A DNA stretch of 64,000 nucleotides from Paraburkholderia dinghuensis (GCF_003837865.1 NZ_RQIS01000005.1:186001-250000); one strand, 5' to 3'; counted from the stretch's first letter, positions 1 to 9,581 are shown. Notes: generated by a model from the sequence alone, not told the origin. A program made the numbers and translations.

Positions 1-45
1 CGGATCCCCTACGCCATCGACGAAGGAGTGGCTGCGTCCAACTGA
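1..45 (+). CDS. C-terminal end of an unidentified protein (partial)
   Basis: The window opens inside a plus-strand reading frame whose last 14 codons read RIPYAIDEGVAASN before a TGA stop at 43-45. The strong hairpin a few bases later supports this being a genuine gene end. The fragment is too short to identify the protein. Confidence 0.55.
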   Translation, partial: RIPYAIDEGVAASN

Positions 46-60
46 AGTGCTGCCCGGACA

Positions 61-103
61 AAACAAAACGCCGGGTGTCTTGTGGACACCCGGCGTTTTG
101 TTT
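61..103. terminator. Bidirectional intrinsic terminator
   Basis: A perfect 19-bp inverted repeat (61-79 with 85-103) encloses the 5-nt loop TTGTG. The stem is GC-rich in its inner part and has A/T-rich ends, giving T-rich tracts on both strands. It sits between a plus-strand gene ending at 45 and a minus-strand gene ending at 137, so it can stop both convergent transcripts. Confidence 0.9.
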
Positions 104-136
104 GCCCCCGCTGCCCGACAAGGCGGGCGACGAGAC

Positions 137-400
137 TTACTGGCCGTTGGACACCGACTGCGAGCCGCTGGCGTGGTTCCCCGACTGCGACGCCGACGAG
201 ACGACGCCGCCGTAAGCAACGTTGGCACCTTGCTGGCTACGCTCAGCCGCGACGGTCTGGGCGCTCACGCCGCGCTGCGACGCCGGGGCGCCGACGGCCG
301 GACGGTAGAACGGCGCCGGGCCATAGCCGCTGGCGAACGCCGGAGCAGCAACAGAAGCGGAAGCTGCGATGAGCAGTGCTGCGATCAGTTTGGTCTTCAT
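137..400 (-). CDS. Small secreted protein of unknown function
   Basis: 87 aa. An N-terminal signal peptide (MKTK, then an Ala/Leu-rich core ending near PAFAS) predicts export to the periplasm. The mature part of about 65 residues is rich in Ser, Gly, Gln and Ala and has no Cys. I chose the ATG at 400 because GGAG lies about 6 nt upstream and the signal peptide begins there; an in-frame start 16 codons upstream would put charged residues ahead of it. It resembles the many short exported proteins of Burkholderia, some annotated as DUF4148, but I do not see the DUF4148 core clearly. It is alone on its strand. Function unknown. Confidence 0.75.
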   Translation of the reverse strand: MKTKLIAALLIAASASVAAPAFASGYGPAPFYRPAVGAPASQRGVSAQTVAAERSQQGANVAYGGVVSSASQSGNHASGSQSVSNGQ

Positions 401-772
401 GATGGACTCCAATATCAGGTTCAGTTGCGATTCGAAATTGCGCCGCACCCGGGAGCTTTGAGCCCATGAGCTGCGTCAACGGAACCTAGTGTATACACCT
501 ACTATCGAAAAATAATAACGATAATTTGAATTAACCATTCCTGATTCGGAAACAATCCTGACAGTCAATCCGCATAAGGCTGACAGACGGACAGACCCTA
601 ATAAGCGTCATCGAAATAATTTTGCGACGCACAAAATCCGGCGCGGAATACATACCTTCAAGAGGGTTTTACGGACACCGGGAGTGATTCCGTAGGTTTT
701 GCGAAGCGCGAAGAGCGTTTTGACGGATGGGTTAAAATGCAAGGTTGTTCCACGCTAGCCCGCCGATCTGCC
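401..772. other. Intergenic region with divergent promoters
   Basis: This stretch separates the secreted-protein gene from dusA and has no convincing gene. It is AT-rich at 490-560, as expected for promoters. A 10-bp palindrome, GTGTATACAC, lies at 489-498, roughly 90 bp upstream of the minus-strand start, and could be a -10 region or operator. A TAAAAT-like -10 element sits at 732-737, just ahead of the preferred dusA start. Confidence 0.4.
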
Positions 773-1813
773 ATGTCCGCCAACCGTATTTCCAGTCCTC
801 GTCGCGTATCCGTCGCGCCGATGATGGACTGGACCGATCGCCACTGCCGTTCGCTGCACCGTTTCATCTCCCGGCACACGTGGCTATACACGGAGATGGT
901 GACGACGGGCGCCCTGCTCCACGGCGACGTGCCGCGCCATCTCGCGTTTACGCCAGCCGAAGCGCCCGTAGCGCTGCAACTGGGCGGCAGCGAGCCCGAT
1001 GACCTCGCGCGCGCGGCAAAGCTCGGCGAACAATGGGGCTATGACGAGATCAATCTGAACTGCGGCTGTCCATCCGAGCGCGTGCAGCGTGGCGCGTTCG
1101 GCGCTTGTTTGATGAACGAGCCGCAGCTGGTGGCCGACTGCGTGAAGGCAATGCGCGACGTCGTCTCGGTGCCGGTGACCGTAAAGCACCGCATTGGCGT
1201 CGACAGCGTCGAAGCGTATTCGTTCGTGCGTGACTTCGTCGGCACGATCGCAGAGGCAGGGTGCGATGTGTTCATCGTCCATGCACGCAACGCGATTCTC
1301 AAGGGTCTGAGCCCGAAGGAAAACCGCGAGATTCCCCCGCTCAAATACGAGTACGCGTATCAACTCAAGCGCGATTTCCCGCAGCTCGAGATCATCATCA
1401 ACGGCGGCATCAAGACGCTCGATGAGGTGGAGACGCATCTGGAGCACGTCGACGGCGTGATGCTCGGCCGCGAGGCGTATCACAATCCCTACGTGCTGGC
1501 CGATGTCGACGCGCGCTTCTATGGCGCGAGCGACCCGGCGCTCACACGCGAAGCGATCGAAGCGAAGCTGATTGAATACTGCGCACACGAAATGGCGCGC
1601 GGCACGTATCTCGGGGCCATCACACGTCACGCGCTGGGGCTCTATCGCGGCGTTTCGGGTGCGCGCGGCTGGCGGCGCGTGCTCTCCGACAACCGGAAGC
1701 TCGCGAAAGGCGATCTCGCTATCTTCGACGCGGCACGCGAGCATCTGCTCGCTTCTTCTTTGACCTTGGACGCGCAAACGCCCAACGAAACACCCGCCGA
1801 AATATTTGAATAA
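773..1813 (+). CDS. dusA: tRNA-dihydrouridine(20/20a) synthase DusA
   Basis: 346-aa FMN enzyme that uses NADPH to reduce U20/U20a in the D-loop of tRNAs. The N-terminus SVAPMMDWTDRHCR is the FMN-binding start of the TIM barrel. YTEMVTTGAL is typical of the DusA branch. INLNCGCPS contains the catalytic Cys of the GCP motif (about C99). Later motifs KHRIGVD and INGGI complete the barrel, followed by the helical tRNA-binding domain. Length fits the family. The start is uncertain: ATG 773 gives the family-like MSANRIS terminus, while ATG 737 lies 12 codons upstream but overlaps a TAAAAT promoter-like element. It is followed by tRNA-His. Confidence 0.9.
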   Translation: MSANRISSPRRVSVAPMMDWTDRHCRSLHRFISRHTWLYTEMVTTGALLHGDVPRHLAFTPAEAPVALQLGGSEPDDLARAAKLGEQWGYDEINLNCGCPSERVQRGAFGACLMNEPQLVADCVKAMRDVVSVPVTVKHRIGVDSVEAYSFVRDFVGTIAEAGCDVFIVHARNAILKGLSPKENREIPPLKYEYAYQLKRDFPQLEIIINGGIKTLDEVETHLEHVDGVMLGREAYHNPYVLADVDARFYGASDPALTREAIEAKLIEYCAHEMARGTYLGAITRHALGLYRGVSGARGWRRVLSDNRKLAKGDLAIFDAAREHLLASSLTLDAQTPNETPAEIFE

Positions 1814-1842
1814 AAGGCTAGGCAAGCGTAATAGAGTGTGTA

Positions 1843-1848
1843 TATAAT
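1843..1848 (+). promoter_or_regulatory. -10 element of the tRNA-His promoter
   Basis: TATAAT lies about 60 bp upstream of the tRNA-His gene in a short AT-rich patch just after dusA. No good -35 hexamer is visible 16-18 bp upstream, so transcription may also read through from dusA. Confidence 0.5.
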
Positions 1849-1907
1849 CTTTTTTCTCGATTGACGCCGCACTATCATGCTGCGAATGCCGGGAAAGTTG
1901 TTCAGTG

Positions 1908-1983
1908 GTGGCTGTAGCTCAGTTGGTAGAGTCCAGGATTGTGATTCCTGTCGTCGTGGGTTCGAGTCCCATCAGCCACCCCA
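1908..1983 (+). tRNA. tRNA-His (anticodon GTG)
   Basis: The 7-bp acceptor stem GTGGCTG/CAGCCAC is complete, and CCA is encoded at 1981-1983. The anticodon stem CAGGA/TCCTG (1934-1938, 1946-1950) frames a loop with GTG at 1941-1943. The T-arm GGGTTCGAGTCCC is canonical. G at 1907 can serve as the extra G-1 facing C73 (1980), the identity element of tRNA-His. Confidence 0.97.
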
Positions 1984-1994
1984 GAGAATTCAGA

Positions 1995-2027
1995 CAAAAA
2001 GCCCAGTCCATGTGACTGGGCTTTTTG
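1995..2027 (+). terminator. Rho-independent terminator of tRNA-His
   Basis: A 14-bp perfect stem (1995-2008 with 2014-2027) encloses the loop CATGT. Its right arm ends in five T residues, followed by a further T-rich tract. It lies 11 nt after the tRNA 3' end. Confidence 0.92.
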
Positions 2028-2603
2028 CTTTCTGGAATCTGTGCAACCCGTGTGTGACTGGACTCGACCGGACCCAATCCAGGTCGATGCCGACTCCACC
2101 GGTCGCTGCGCCCGGAGAGCCGCGGTCGACATCGACGGCGACAATCGAACGGACGTCCCAGCAAGGCCACTGCGCCGCGAAACAGCTGGCGCAAGGCGCC
2201 AAGCCATCGCAGGGGTTCGAGCCCGCTCCCGAATGAATGCGCCCGACGCACACTCGTTGCTCGCAACGACGTTGCGACAATGCCTAACACGCCCACCGGA
2301 CCGCGCTCCTAGGTTCCGTGAATCGCTGGCCAAAAAAGAAACTATGCGGACGACTTTCCAGGTTCCGCTGAACGACTGCCCCAGCGATTGAACCTCGAAC
2401 CAATCCGGTGATTCACGTCGATTGCCGGCGCGCTGCCAAATCCAGGCCGGATTGCACGTAGGCGGAATGCAGCCGGAATCGCATGCGGCTGACTCCTGCA
2501 GGACATTCGCCGTTCACCGTTCACATGAACCCGTTGTGGCATGATTTCAAACGCTGCACCGGCTGTTTCGTTCGTCCTCCGCGCGGTGAAACAGGGTGGA
2601 TAC
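2028..2603. other. Long intergenic region without a recognisable gene
   Basis: About 575 bp between the tRNA-His terminator and the RND operon. The reading frames here have implausible composition or run through the tRNA. The promoter of the efflux operon and any operator should be in the right half, but I see no clear consensus hexamers or strong inverted repeat. No regulator gene is next to the operon on this side. Confidence 0.5.
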
Positions 2604-4181
2604 ATGATCGATGACGTCAACCGCAGTTTCAGTCGCAGTCAGTTGCACTGGCATTCGCGCAGTGCGCCTCACCGCCATGCAACGTGCGAAACGGTCACGC
2701 GTGCCGCATTGGCCACTGCCCTGATCGCCTTTTCCGGCTGCACGGTCGGCCCTGATTACCGTACACCCGCTCCGCCCGCTACCGACGCCTACACATCCAC
2801 CCCGCTACCCGATCAAACGGCCTCCTCGCCGGGCGCATCGGGCAGCCCGCAACAGTTCGTGGCCGGCCTGGACATTCCCGCCCAGTGGTGGACGCTCTTC
2901 CATTGCGAGCCGCTCGACGCTCTGATCCGCGAAGCGCTCGCCAACAGCCCCAACGTCGCCGCGGCGCAAGCCGCGCTCAGGCAGGCCGCCGAAAATCTTC
3001 GCGCGCAAATGGGCACCACGCTGTATCCGTCCGTCGACGCGAGGGCCAACGCGACGCGCGAGAAGTTCAACGGCGTCACGTTCGGCGAGCCTCAACTCAC
3101 GGAAGTGCTGAACCTCTATAACGCCTCGGTGAACGTGTCGTACAACCTCGACGTGTTCGGCGGCGGAAGGCGCGAAATCGAATCACTGCGCTCGCAGGTC
3201 GATTACGAGGGCTTTCAGTTGCAGGCCGCGTATCTCGCGTTGTCCGCAAACATCGTGACGGCGGCCATCAAGGAAGCCTCGCTGCGCGAGCAAATCGACG
3301 CGACCGCGCGCATCGCCGACGACGAAGACGCGCAACTCGGCGTATTGCGCCACCAGTTCGAGCTGGGTGGCGTGAGCCGCGCCGCCGTGCTTTCACAGGA
3401 AACGCTCGTGGCGCAGACACGCGCGACATTGCCGCCGCTGCATCAGTCGCTCGACCAGATGCGTCACCAGCTCGCGGTCCTTGCGGGCAAGCCGCCGAGC
3501 GATACGGACGTGCCTGAATTCAGGCTATCGATGTTCACGCTGCCGCAAACGCTGCCGGTCAGCGTGCCGTCGTCGCTTGTGCGGCAGCGCCCCGACATTC
3601 TCGCCGCCGACGCCACGCTGCATCAGGCGAGCGCCCAGGTCGGCGTCGCGACGGCGAACCTGTATCCGCAGCTCACGCTCTCCGCGAGTTACGGTCCGCA
3701 GGCGTTGACACCCGCGGGCCTTCTCAAGTACGCCGACATGATCTGGAACATCGGCGCAGGCATCACGCAGCCGATCTTTCACGGCGGCCAGCTAACCGCG
3801 CAAAAGCGCGCAGCAGAAGCTGCATTCGATCAGGCCAATGCGCAATACCGGCAAACGGTGCTGCTCGCGTTCGAGAATGTCGCCGACACACTGCGCGCGC
3901 TCGAACACGATGCAACCGGCCTGCGGGCGCAGACGGAAGCATGGCACGCGGCCAGCGGTTCGCTCGACCTGACGCGCGGTCAGTTTCGCCTCGGCGGTGT
4001 CAGCTATCTCGCGCTGCTCGATGCGCAACGTCAATACCAGCAGACCGTCGTGAATCTCGCGCAAGCGCAGGCCGCGCGCTACGCGGACACGGCGGCACTG
4101 TTCCAGGCGCTTGGCGGCGGCTGGTGGAACGACACGGCAACGAGCCAGGCAGCCCAGCCCACGCCGGTTACGCCGAAGTGA
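2604..4181 (+). CDS. RND efflux outer-membrane lipoprotein (OprM/NodT family)
   Basis: 525-aa outer-membrane channel of a tripartite drug pump. A hydrophobic stretch ends in the lipobox FSGC followed by TVGPDY, the hallmark start of mature OprM/NodT proteins, so the lipidated Cys is about residue 46. Two OEP repeats follow, with QRPDILAADATLHQASAQVG and the later GGVSYLALLDAQRQY typical of the second half. I chose ATG 2604 because AGGGTGG lies 4 nt upstream; the earlier in-frame ATG 2541 lacks a site. The stretch ahead of the signal core is unusually long (about 33 residues). It is the first gene of the operon, whereas many RND operons carry the channel last. Confidence 0.9.
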   Translation: MIDDVNRSFSRSQLHWHSRSAPHRHATCETVTRAALATALIAFSGCTVGPDYRTPAPPATDAYTSTPLPDQTASSPGASGSPQQFVAGLDIPAQWWTLFHCEPLDALIREALANSPNVAAAQAALRQAAENLRAQMGTTLYPSVDARANATREKFNGVTFGEPQLTEVLNLYNASVNVSYNLDVFGGGRREIESLRSQVDYEGFQLQAAYLALSANIVTAAIKEASLREQIDATARIADDEDAQLGVLRHQFELGGVSRAAVLSQETLVAQTRATLPPLHQSLDQMRHQLAVLAGKPPSDTDVPEFRLSMFTLPQTLPVSVPSSLVRQRPDILAADATLHQASAQVGVATANLYPQLTLSASYGPQALTPAGLLKYADMIWNIGAGITQPIFHGGQLTAQKRAAEAAFDQANAQYRQTVLLAFENVADTLRALEHDATGLRAQTEAWHAASGSLDLTRGQFRLGGVSYLALLDAQRQYQQTVVNLAQAQAARYADTAALFQALGGGWWNDTATSQAAQPTPVTPK

Positions 4182-4372
4182 ATATCTCGCAGTGGCCGCG
4201 CGTCGCATGCGATCAGACCGTAGCAGCACCGCAAGAGCAAGTGCCTCAACCGTCGATCTGAGTTAGCGCTTCGGCACTTACTCCGGTCCCATGCAAAGCT
4301 GTCGACGGGAGTCAGGGCTTTAGCGCTTACTCCCCTCGTACGCAGAATTGTTTGTCCTGCAAGGACGCGACG

Positions 4373-5524
4373 ATGACGACGAAAAAACCGATGGCAAAGC
4401 GGATGATCATCATGCTGATCTGCGTTGGCCTGCTGCTCGGCGCGCTGGTCGGCTTCAATCTCTTCAGGGCGCACATGATCAAGCAGTTCATGGCGAGCAA
4501 CGCCGCGCCGGCCGCCACCGTAACCGCTGCTACTGCAAGCTATCAGACATGGCAGCCACAGCTCGCCGCCGTGGGCAGTCTGCGCGCAGTGCGCGGCGTC
4601 GAGGTGACGACGGAAGTGGCCGGACTCGTGCGCGAGATCGCGTTCAACTCCGGCCAGGAGGTGAAGACAGGCCAGGTGCTCGTGCGCCTGAACGACGATT
4701 CGGATCGCGCGCAGCTCGCGTCGCTGCAAGCAGCAGCAGAACTTGCGCAAACGGTCTACAAGCGCGACCAGGCGCAGTTCGGCATTCAGGCAATTGCCAG
4801 GGCGCAGCTCGACGCCGACGCCGCCGACCTCAAAAGTAAAAAAGCCCAGGTCGATCAGCAGGCCGCCCTCGTCGAAAAGAAGACGATACGCGCGCCGTTC
4901 GCGGGACGCGTCGGTATCACGACGGTCAATCCCGGCCAGTACATCAATCCGGGCGATACCATCGTCACGCTTCAAGCCATCGACCCCATCTACGCCGACT
5001 TCTTTCTGCCGCAAAAGCAACTCGGGCAATTGCAGGTCGGCCAGGCCATCGTCGTCGATACGGATGCGTTCGGCAATCGCGCGTTCGACGGCAAGATCCG
5101 CTCTATCAATCCACGCGTGGACAGCGCGACGCGCAACGTGCAGATAGAGGCGACCGTCGACAATCGCGAGCGCAAGCTGCTGCCCGGCATGTATGCGAAC
5201 GTGAAGATCGATGCGGGCAGCGTGGAGCGCTATCTGACCTTGCCGCAAACGGCGATCACCTATAACCCGTATGGCGCGACGGTGTTCGTCGTGAAGCCCG
5301 GCCAGAAGAAGAATGCGCAAGGCAAGATCATGCCGGTCGCGCAACAGGTGTTCGTCACGCCGGGTCCAACGCGCGGCGACCAGGTCGCGATTCTCAAAGG
5401 CATCAGCGAAGGCACACAGGTCGTGACGAGCGGCCAGCTGAAACTTAAAAACGGCACACCGCTCGTAATCGACAACCGCGTGCTGCCTGCAAACAACCCG
5501 AATCCGACGCCTCAGGAACAATAA
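4373..5524 (+). CDS. RND efflux periplasmic adaptor (membrane fusion protein)
   Basis: 383-aa HlyD/AcrA-type adaptor linking pump and outer-membrane channel. An N-terminal membrane anchor (about residues 11-31) has no lipobox. A split biotinyl-lipoyl domain (EVTTEVAGLVREI and KTIRAPFAGRVGITTVNPGQ) flanks a short helical hairpin. A beta-barrel (PIYADFFLPQKQL) and a membrane-proximal domain follow. The short hairpin and uncleaved anchor resemble MexH- or VexA-type adaptors. Start ATG 4373 has AAGGA about 8 nt upstream. The stop lies 11 nt before the pump gene, indicating co-transcription. A 191-bp gap with imperfect short repeats separates it from the channel gene. Confidence 0.9.
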   Translation: MTTKKPMAKRMIIMLICVGLLLGALVGFNLFRAHMIKQFMASNAAPAATVTAATASYQTWQPQLAAVGSLRAVRGVEVTTEVAGLVREIAFNSGQEVKTGQVLVRLNDDSDRAQLASLQAAAELAQTVYKRDQAQFGIQAIARAQLDADAADLKSKKAQVDQQAALVEKKTIRAPFAGRVGITTVNPGQYINPGDTIVTLQAIDPIYADFFLPQKQLGQLQVGQAIVVDTDAFGNRAFDGKIRSINPRVDSATRNVQIEATVDNRERKLLPGMYANVKIDAGSVERYLTLPQTAITYNPYGATVFVVKPGQKKNAQGKIMPVAQQVFVTPGPTRGDQVAILKGISEGTQVVTSGQLKLKNGTPLVIDNRVLPANNPNPTPQEQ

Positions 5525-5535
5525 AAGGCCGCGCG

Positions 5536-8500
5536 ATGAAATTCACCGACATCTTTATTGAACGTCCGGTGCTCGCATCGGTGGTAAGTCTGCTGATACT
5601 CGTGCTCGGCTTGCGCTCGCTCGCGGCGCTGAAAGTCAGCGAGTATCCGCAAACCGAAAACGGCGTGGTGACGATCACCACCGCGTACTATGGCGCGAGC
5701 GCCGACACGATGGCCGGCTTCATCACGCAGCCGCTCGAAGCCGCGATCGCGCAGGCGCAGGGCATCGACTACATGTCGTCGACAAGCAGCACGGGCGTCT
5801 CGACGATCACCGCGACGCTGCGCCTGAACTACGACTCCAATCGCGCGCTCACACAGATCAACACGCAGATCGCATCGGTGCGCAACCAGTTGCCGCCGCA
5901 AGCGCAACAGCCGGTGCTGACCGTGCAAGTGGGTCAGACCACCGACGCGATGTACATGGGTTTCTACAGCGACGTGCTGCCAAGCAACAACGTCACGGAT
6001 TATCTGCTGCGCGTCGTGAAGCCGAAACTCGATTCGATCCAGGGCGTACAGACGGCGGAAATTCTCGGTGGTCGCCAGTTCGCGCTGCGCGCATGGCTCG
6101 ACTCGGGCAAGCTCGCCGCACACAACGTGACGGCTTCCGACGTCTTCACGGCACTTGGCAACAACAACTATCTTGCGACGCTCGGCACGACCAAAGGCCA
6201 GATGATCAGCGTCGATCTGAATGCCGGCACCGACCTGCATTCCGTCGAGGACTTCAAGAAGCTCGTTGTCACGCAGAAGAACGGTTCTATCGTGCGCCTC
6301 GAAGACGTCGCGAATGTCGTGCTCGGTGCGGATAGTTACGACTTCAACGTCGCGTTCAGCGGCAAGCGATCGGTGTTCATCGGCATCAAGGTGGCGCCCG
6401 ACGCGAACGTGCTCGACGTCGCGAAGCGCGTGAAAGTTGTCTTCCCGGACCTGCAGAAGCAGTTCCCGACCGGCATGACGGGCGACATCGTCTACGACGC
6501 GACCGACTTCATCAACACCGCCATCGTCGAAGTGGTGAAGACCCTCATCGAAGCGCTGCTGATCGTGACGGCTGTGATCTTTCTTTTCCTCGGCAGTTTC
6601 CGCGCGGTGATCGTACCCGTGATCGCGATGCCGCTTTCGCTGATCGGCACGTTCTTCGTGATGCAGGTGCTCGGCTATTCGATCAATCTGCTGACCTTGC
6701 TTGCGCTCGTGCTCGCAATCGGTCTCGTCGTCGACGATGCAATCATCGTGGTCGAGAACGTCGACCGGCATATGAACGAAGAAGGCAAGCCGCCGTTCGA
6801 AGCCGCCCTGATCGCCGCGCGCGAACTCGGCGGTCCGATTGTCGCCATGACAGTCGTGCTGATCGCCGTGTACGTGCCGATCGGTTTTCAGGGCGGACTA
6901 ACGGGCGCGCTTTTCACCGAGTTTGCGTTCACGCTGGCGGGGGCCGTCACGGTGTCGGCTGTCATCGCGTTGACGCTTTCGCCGATGTTGTGCTCGCGCT
7001 TTTTCCGCAAGGACCAGGAGTCGGGCCGCTTCGCGCACTTCGTCAACCGGCAGTTCGAACGCGTGCGTCACGGTTACGGGCGTCTGTTACATGCGATGCT
7101 CGACACGTGGCCTGTATTCATCGTGATGGGCGCTCTGCTCCTGTGCGGCGCCGTGTATCTCTTCATGACGTCGAAATCGGAGCTCGCCCCTCAGGAGGAC
7201 CAGGGCATCGTGCTATCCCAGATCCAGGGGCCGCCCAATGCGACGATCCAGCAGATGCAGACCTACGCGGACCAGGTCTTCGATATCTCGAAGCAGTTCC
7301 CCGAATACGCACAGATGTTCCAGCTCACGGGCGCGCCGACGTTGAACCAGGGCATCGGCGGCGTGCTCTTCAAGACGTGGGACAAGCGCAAGAAAAGCGC
7401 AACGCAATTGCAGCAGGAATTGCAGGAGAAGTGGAACGGCATTGCGGGCGCGCGTGTCGCCGCGTTTCAGTTTCCGCCGCTGCCGGGCGCGCAAGGTTTG
7501 CCCGTGCAATTCGTCATTAGCACGACGGAGCCGTTCGAGAATCTCAACGAAGTGTCGCAAGCCGTGCTGCAAAAGGCGCGCGAAAGCGGCATGTTCTTCT
7601 TCGTCGACAGCGATCTGAAGATCGACAAACCAGAAAGCGTGTTGCTCGTGGACCGCGACAAAGTCGCGTCGCTCGGCCTGACGCAAAGCGATGTCGGGCA
7701 AGCGCTGGGCGCGGCGCTCGGCGGCAACTACGTCAACTACTTTTCGATAGCGGGCCGTTCGTACAAAGTGATTCCGCAGGTACTGCAAACGGACCGGCTG
7801 AACCCGTCGCAAGTGCTCGACTATTACTTGCGCACACCCGATGGCAGCGTGATACCTGCAGCGACGGTCACGACGCTTAAGCCGAACGTCGTGCCCGAGT
7901 CGATCAATCACTTCCAGCAGCTCAATTCGGCAACGATTTCCGGCGTGGTCGCGCCGGGCATCTCCCAGGGCGAAGTGCTCGACTTCCTGCGCAAAGCCAC
8001 CATCGACGCCGCGCCCACGGGCTACACGGCCGACTATTCAGGTCTGTCGCGACAATTCGTGCAGGAGTCCGGCGGCTTCCTGATTACGCTGCTGCTCGCG
8101 ACGATCATCGTGTTTCTCGCGCTCGCCGCACAGTTCGAGAGCTTCCGCGATCCGGTCGTGATTCTCGTGTCGGTACCGATGGCGCTGTTCGGCGCGCTGA
8201 TTTTCATCAACGTGGGCCTTACGACGCTCAATATCTACACGCAAGTGGGTCTAGTCACGCTGATGGGCCTCGTCAGCAAGCACGGCATTCTGATCGTGCA
8301 GTTCGCGAACGAACTGCAACGCACGGGGCGTGGCAAGCGCGAAGCACTCGAAGAAGCGGCCGGCGTGCGTTTGCGGCCAATCCTGATGACGACGGCCGCG
8401 ATGGTGCTGGGCGTGCTGCCGCTCGTGATCGCATCGGGTGCGGGCGCGGCCGGGCGCAACGCGATGGGGCTCGTGATCTTCACGGGGCTGTCGATCGGCA

Positions 8501-8589
8501 CGCTATTCACGCTGTTCGTCGTGCCCGCGATGTATATGTTCCTCGCCGCGGACCATCATCGGGACAGAGAGCATCCGGTGGAGGCCTGA
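5536..8589 (+). CDS. RND multidrug efflux pump, inner-membrane permease (HAE1 family)
   Basis: 1017-aa proton-driven transporter with the AcrB architecture: TM1 at the N-terminus (FIERPVLASVVSLLILVLG), two large periplasmic loops, and TM2-6 and TM8-12. The proton-relay acidic pair is in GLVVDDAIIVVENV (TM4), and the partner Lys is in LVSKHGILIVQFANE (TM10). The length is typical. The C-terminus is short and basic/acidic. It is last in the channel-adaptor-pump operon. The substrate cannot be read from the sequence. The next gene, a LysR regulator, is convergent and more likely serves the reductase beyond it. Confidence 0.93.
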   Translation: MKFTDIFIERPVLASVVSLLILVLGLRSLAALKVSEYPQTENGVVTITTAYYGASADTMAGFITQPLEAAIAQAQGIDYMSSTSSTGVSTITATLRLNYDSNRALTQINTQIASVRNQLPPQAQQPVLTVQVGQTTDAMYMGFYSDVLPSNNVTDYLLRVVKPKLDSIQGVQTAEILGGRQFALRAWLDSGKLAAHNVTASDVFTALGNNNYLATLGTTKGQMISVDLNAGTDLHSVEDFKKLVVTQKNGSIVRLEDVANVVLGADSYDFNVAFSGKRSVFIGIKVAPDANVLDVAKRVKVVFPDLQKQFPTGMTGDIVYDATDFINTAIVEVVKTLIEALLIVTAVIFLFLGSFRAVIVPVIAMPLSLIGTFFVMQVLGYSINLLTLLALVLAIGLVVDDAIIVVENVDRHMNEEGKPPFEAALIAARELGGPIVAMTVVLIAVYVPIGFQGGLTGALFTEFAFTLAGAVTVSAVIALTLSPMLCSRFFRKDQESGRFAHFVNRQFERVRHGYGRLLHAMLDTWPVFIVMGALLLCGAVYLFMTSKSELAPQEDQGIVLSQIQGPPNATIQQMQTYADQVFDISKQFPEYAQMFQLTGAPTLNQGIGGVLFKTWDKRKKSATQLQQELQEKWNGIAGARVAAFQFPPLPGAQGLPVQFVISTTEPFENLNEVSQAVLQKARESGMFFFVDSDLKIDKPESVLLVDRDKVASLGLTQSDVGQALGAALGGNYVNYFSIAGRSYKVIPQVLQTDRLNPSQVLDYYLRTPDGSVIPAATVTTLKPNVVPESINHFQQLNSATISGVVAPGISQGEVLDFLRKATIDAAPTGYTADYSGLSRQFVQESGGFLITLLLATIIVFLALAAQFESFRDPVVILVSVPMALFGALIFINVGLTTLNIYTQVGLVTLMGLVSKHGILIVQFANELQRTGRGKREALEEAAGVRLRPILMTTAAMVLGVLPLVIASGAGAAGRNAMGLVIFTGLSIGTLFTLFVVPAMYMFLAADHHRDREHPVEA

Positions 8590-8684
8590 GCGATTGAAGC
8601 GGCACGACATTTGCGAACCGCTATGGAAACGGCCACTCATGTACCGGCAACCCAAGACGCGATAGAAGCGGTACAGCTCCGGCG

Positions 8685-9581
8685 TCAGTTCGCCTTGATG
8701 AAGTCGACAAACGCACGCAAAGGCGCAGGCACCAGACGCCGCCCCGAATAGTAGAGAAATGGGCCCGGAAAAGCGGGCCACCAGTCTTTGAGAACAGGTT
8801 CGAGCGCACCACTTTCGAAATGCGGACGTAGCCAGTCTTCGAAGAGAGAGACCAGTCCGGTCCCCGCAACGGCGGCATCAACGAGAAGATCCACGGCCCC
8901 GCCGACCTGAACCAGCAACGGGCCGGTGGGATCGACGCGCACCACTTCGCCATGCCGCTCATATTCCCAGGGCGGCATCGCCCCACTCGCAAAACGCCCG
9001 CGAAAGCACGCGTGGCCGAGCAGATCGCGCGGATGCGCCGGGCGCCCGCGACGGTCGAGGTAAGCCGGCGAGGCGGCAGTCGCGAAGCGCTGAGTGCGCG
9101 GGCCGATCGGCACGGCGATCATGTCCTGCTCCAGCCGCTCGCCGTAGCGGATGCCCGCATCGCATCCGGCCGCCAGCACATCGACAAAACTCTCCTCGGC
9201 GATGACTTCCAGCTGAATCTCAGGATAGGCGGCGAGAAAGCCAGGCACGATGGCGGGAAGGATCAGGCGCGCCGCACTGAGCGGCACGTTGAGCCGAAGC
9301 GTGCCCGCCGGCCGGTCGCGGAAGGTATTGACGACGTCGAGTGCCGCTTCCACTTCGTTCAACGCGGGGCGCAGACGTTCGAGCAGGCGCTCGCCCGCCT
9401 CGGTGGGCACCACGCTGCGCGTCGTGCGGTGCAGAAGTCTTACACCGAGCCGCGCTTCCAGCCGGCGGACCGCCTCGCTCAGCCCGGACGCGCTGGAGCC
9501 GATGGCGCGAGCCCCCTCCCGGAAGCCCTTCGCCCGCGCAACCGCCACAAAAGCGTTCAAATCAGAGAGATCGATCTGCAT
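8685..9581 (-). CDS. LysR-family transcriptional regulator
   Basis: 298-aa LysR-type regulator. The winged helix-turn-helix occupies about residues 1-65 (DLNAFVAVARAKGF, then SGLSEAVRRLEARLGVRLLHRTTR). The effector domain is of the subgroup with LRLNVPLSAARLILPAIVPGFLAAYP. It is divergent from the aldo/keto reductase gene across a 95-bp gap, the standard arrangement in which a LysR protein controls the divergent gene and itself. Effector unknown. Confidence 0.9.
   Translation of the reverse strand: MQIDLSDLNAFVAVARAKGFREGARAIGSSASGLSEAVRRLEARLGVRLLHRTTRSVVPTEAGERLLERLRPALNEVEAALDVVNTFRDRPAGTLRLNVPLSAARLILPAIVPGFLAAYPEIQLEVIAEESFVDVLAAGCDAGIRYGERLEQDMIAVPIGPRTQRFATAASPAYLDRRGRPAHPRDLLGHACFRGRFASGAMPPWEYERHGEVVRVDPTGPLLVQVGGAVDLLVDAAVAGTGLVSLFEDWLRPHFESGALEPVLKDWWPAFPGPFLYYSGRRLVPAPLRAFVDFIKAN

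Noticed and set aside
1902..2333. 143-codon minus-strand frame crossing tRNA-His and its terminator
   Set aside because: Includes the reverse complement of a tRNA and an intrinsic terminator, so it cannot be an ordinary gene.
5512..6771. 419-codon minus-strand frame inside the RND pump gene
   Set aside because: Asp/His/Arg-rich antisense shadow; the pump gene is unambiguous.
8685..9581. LysR gene as regulator of the RND efflux operon
   Set aside because: It is convergent with the pump gene and divergent from the aldo/keto reductase, which is the more likely target.
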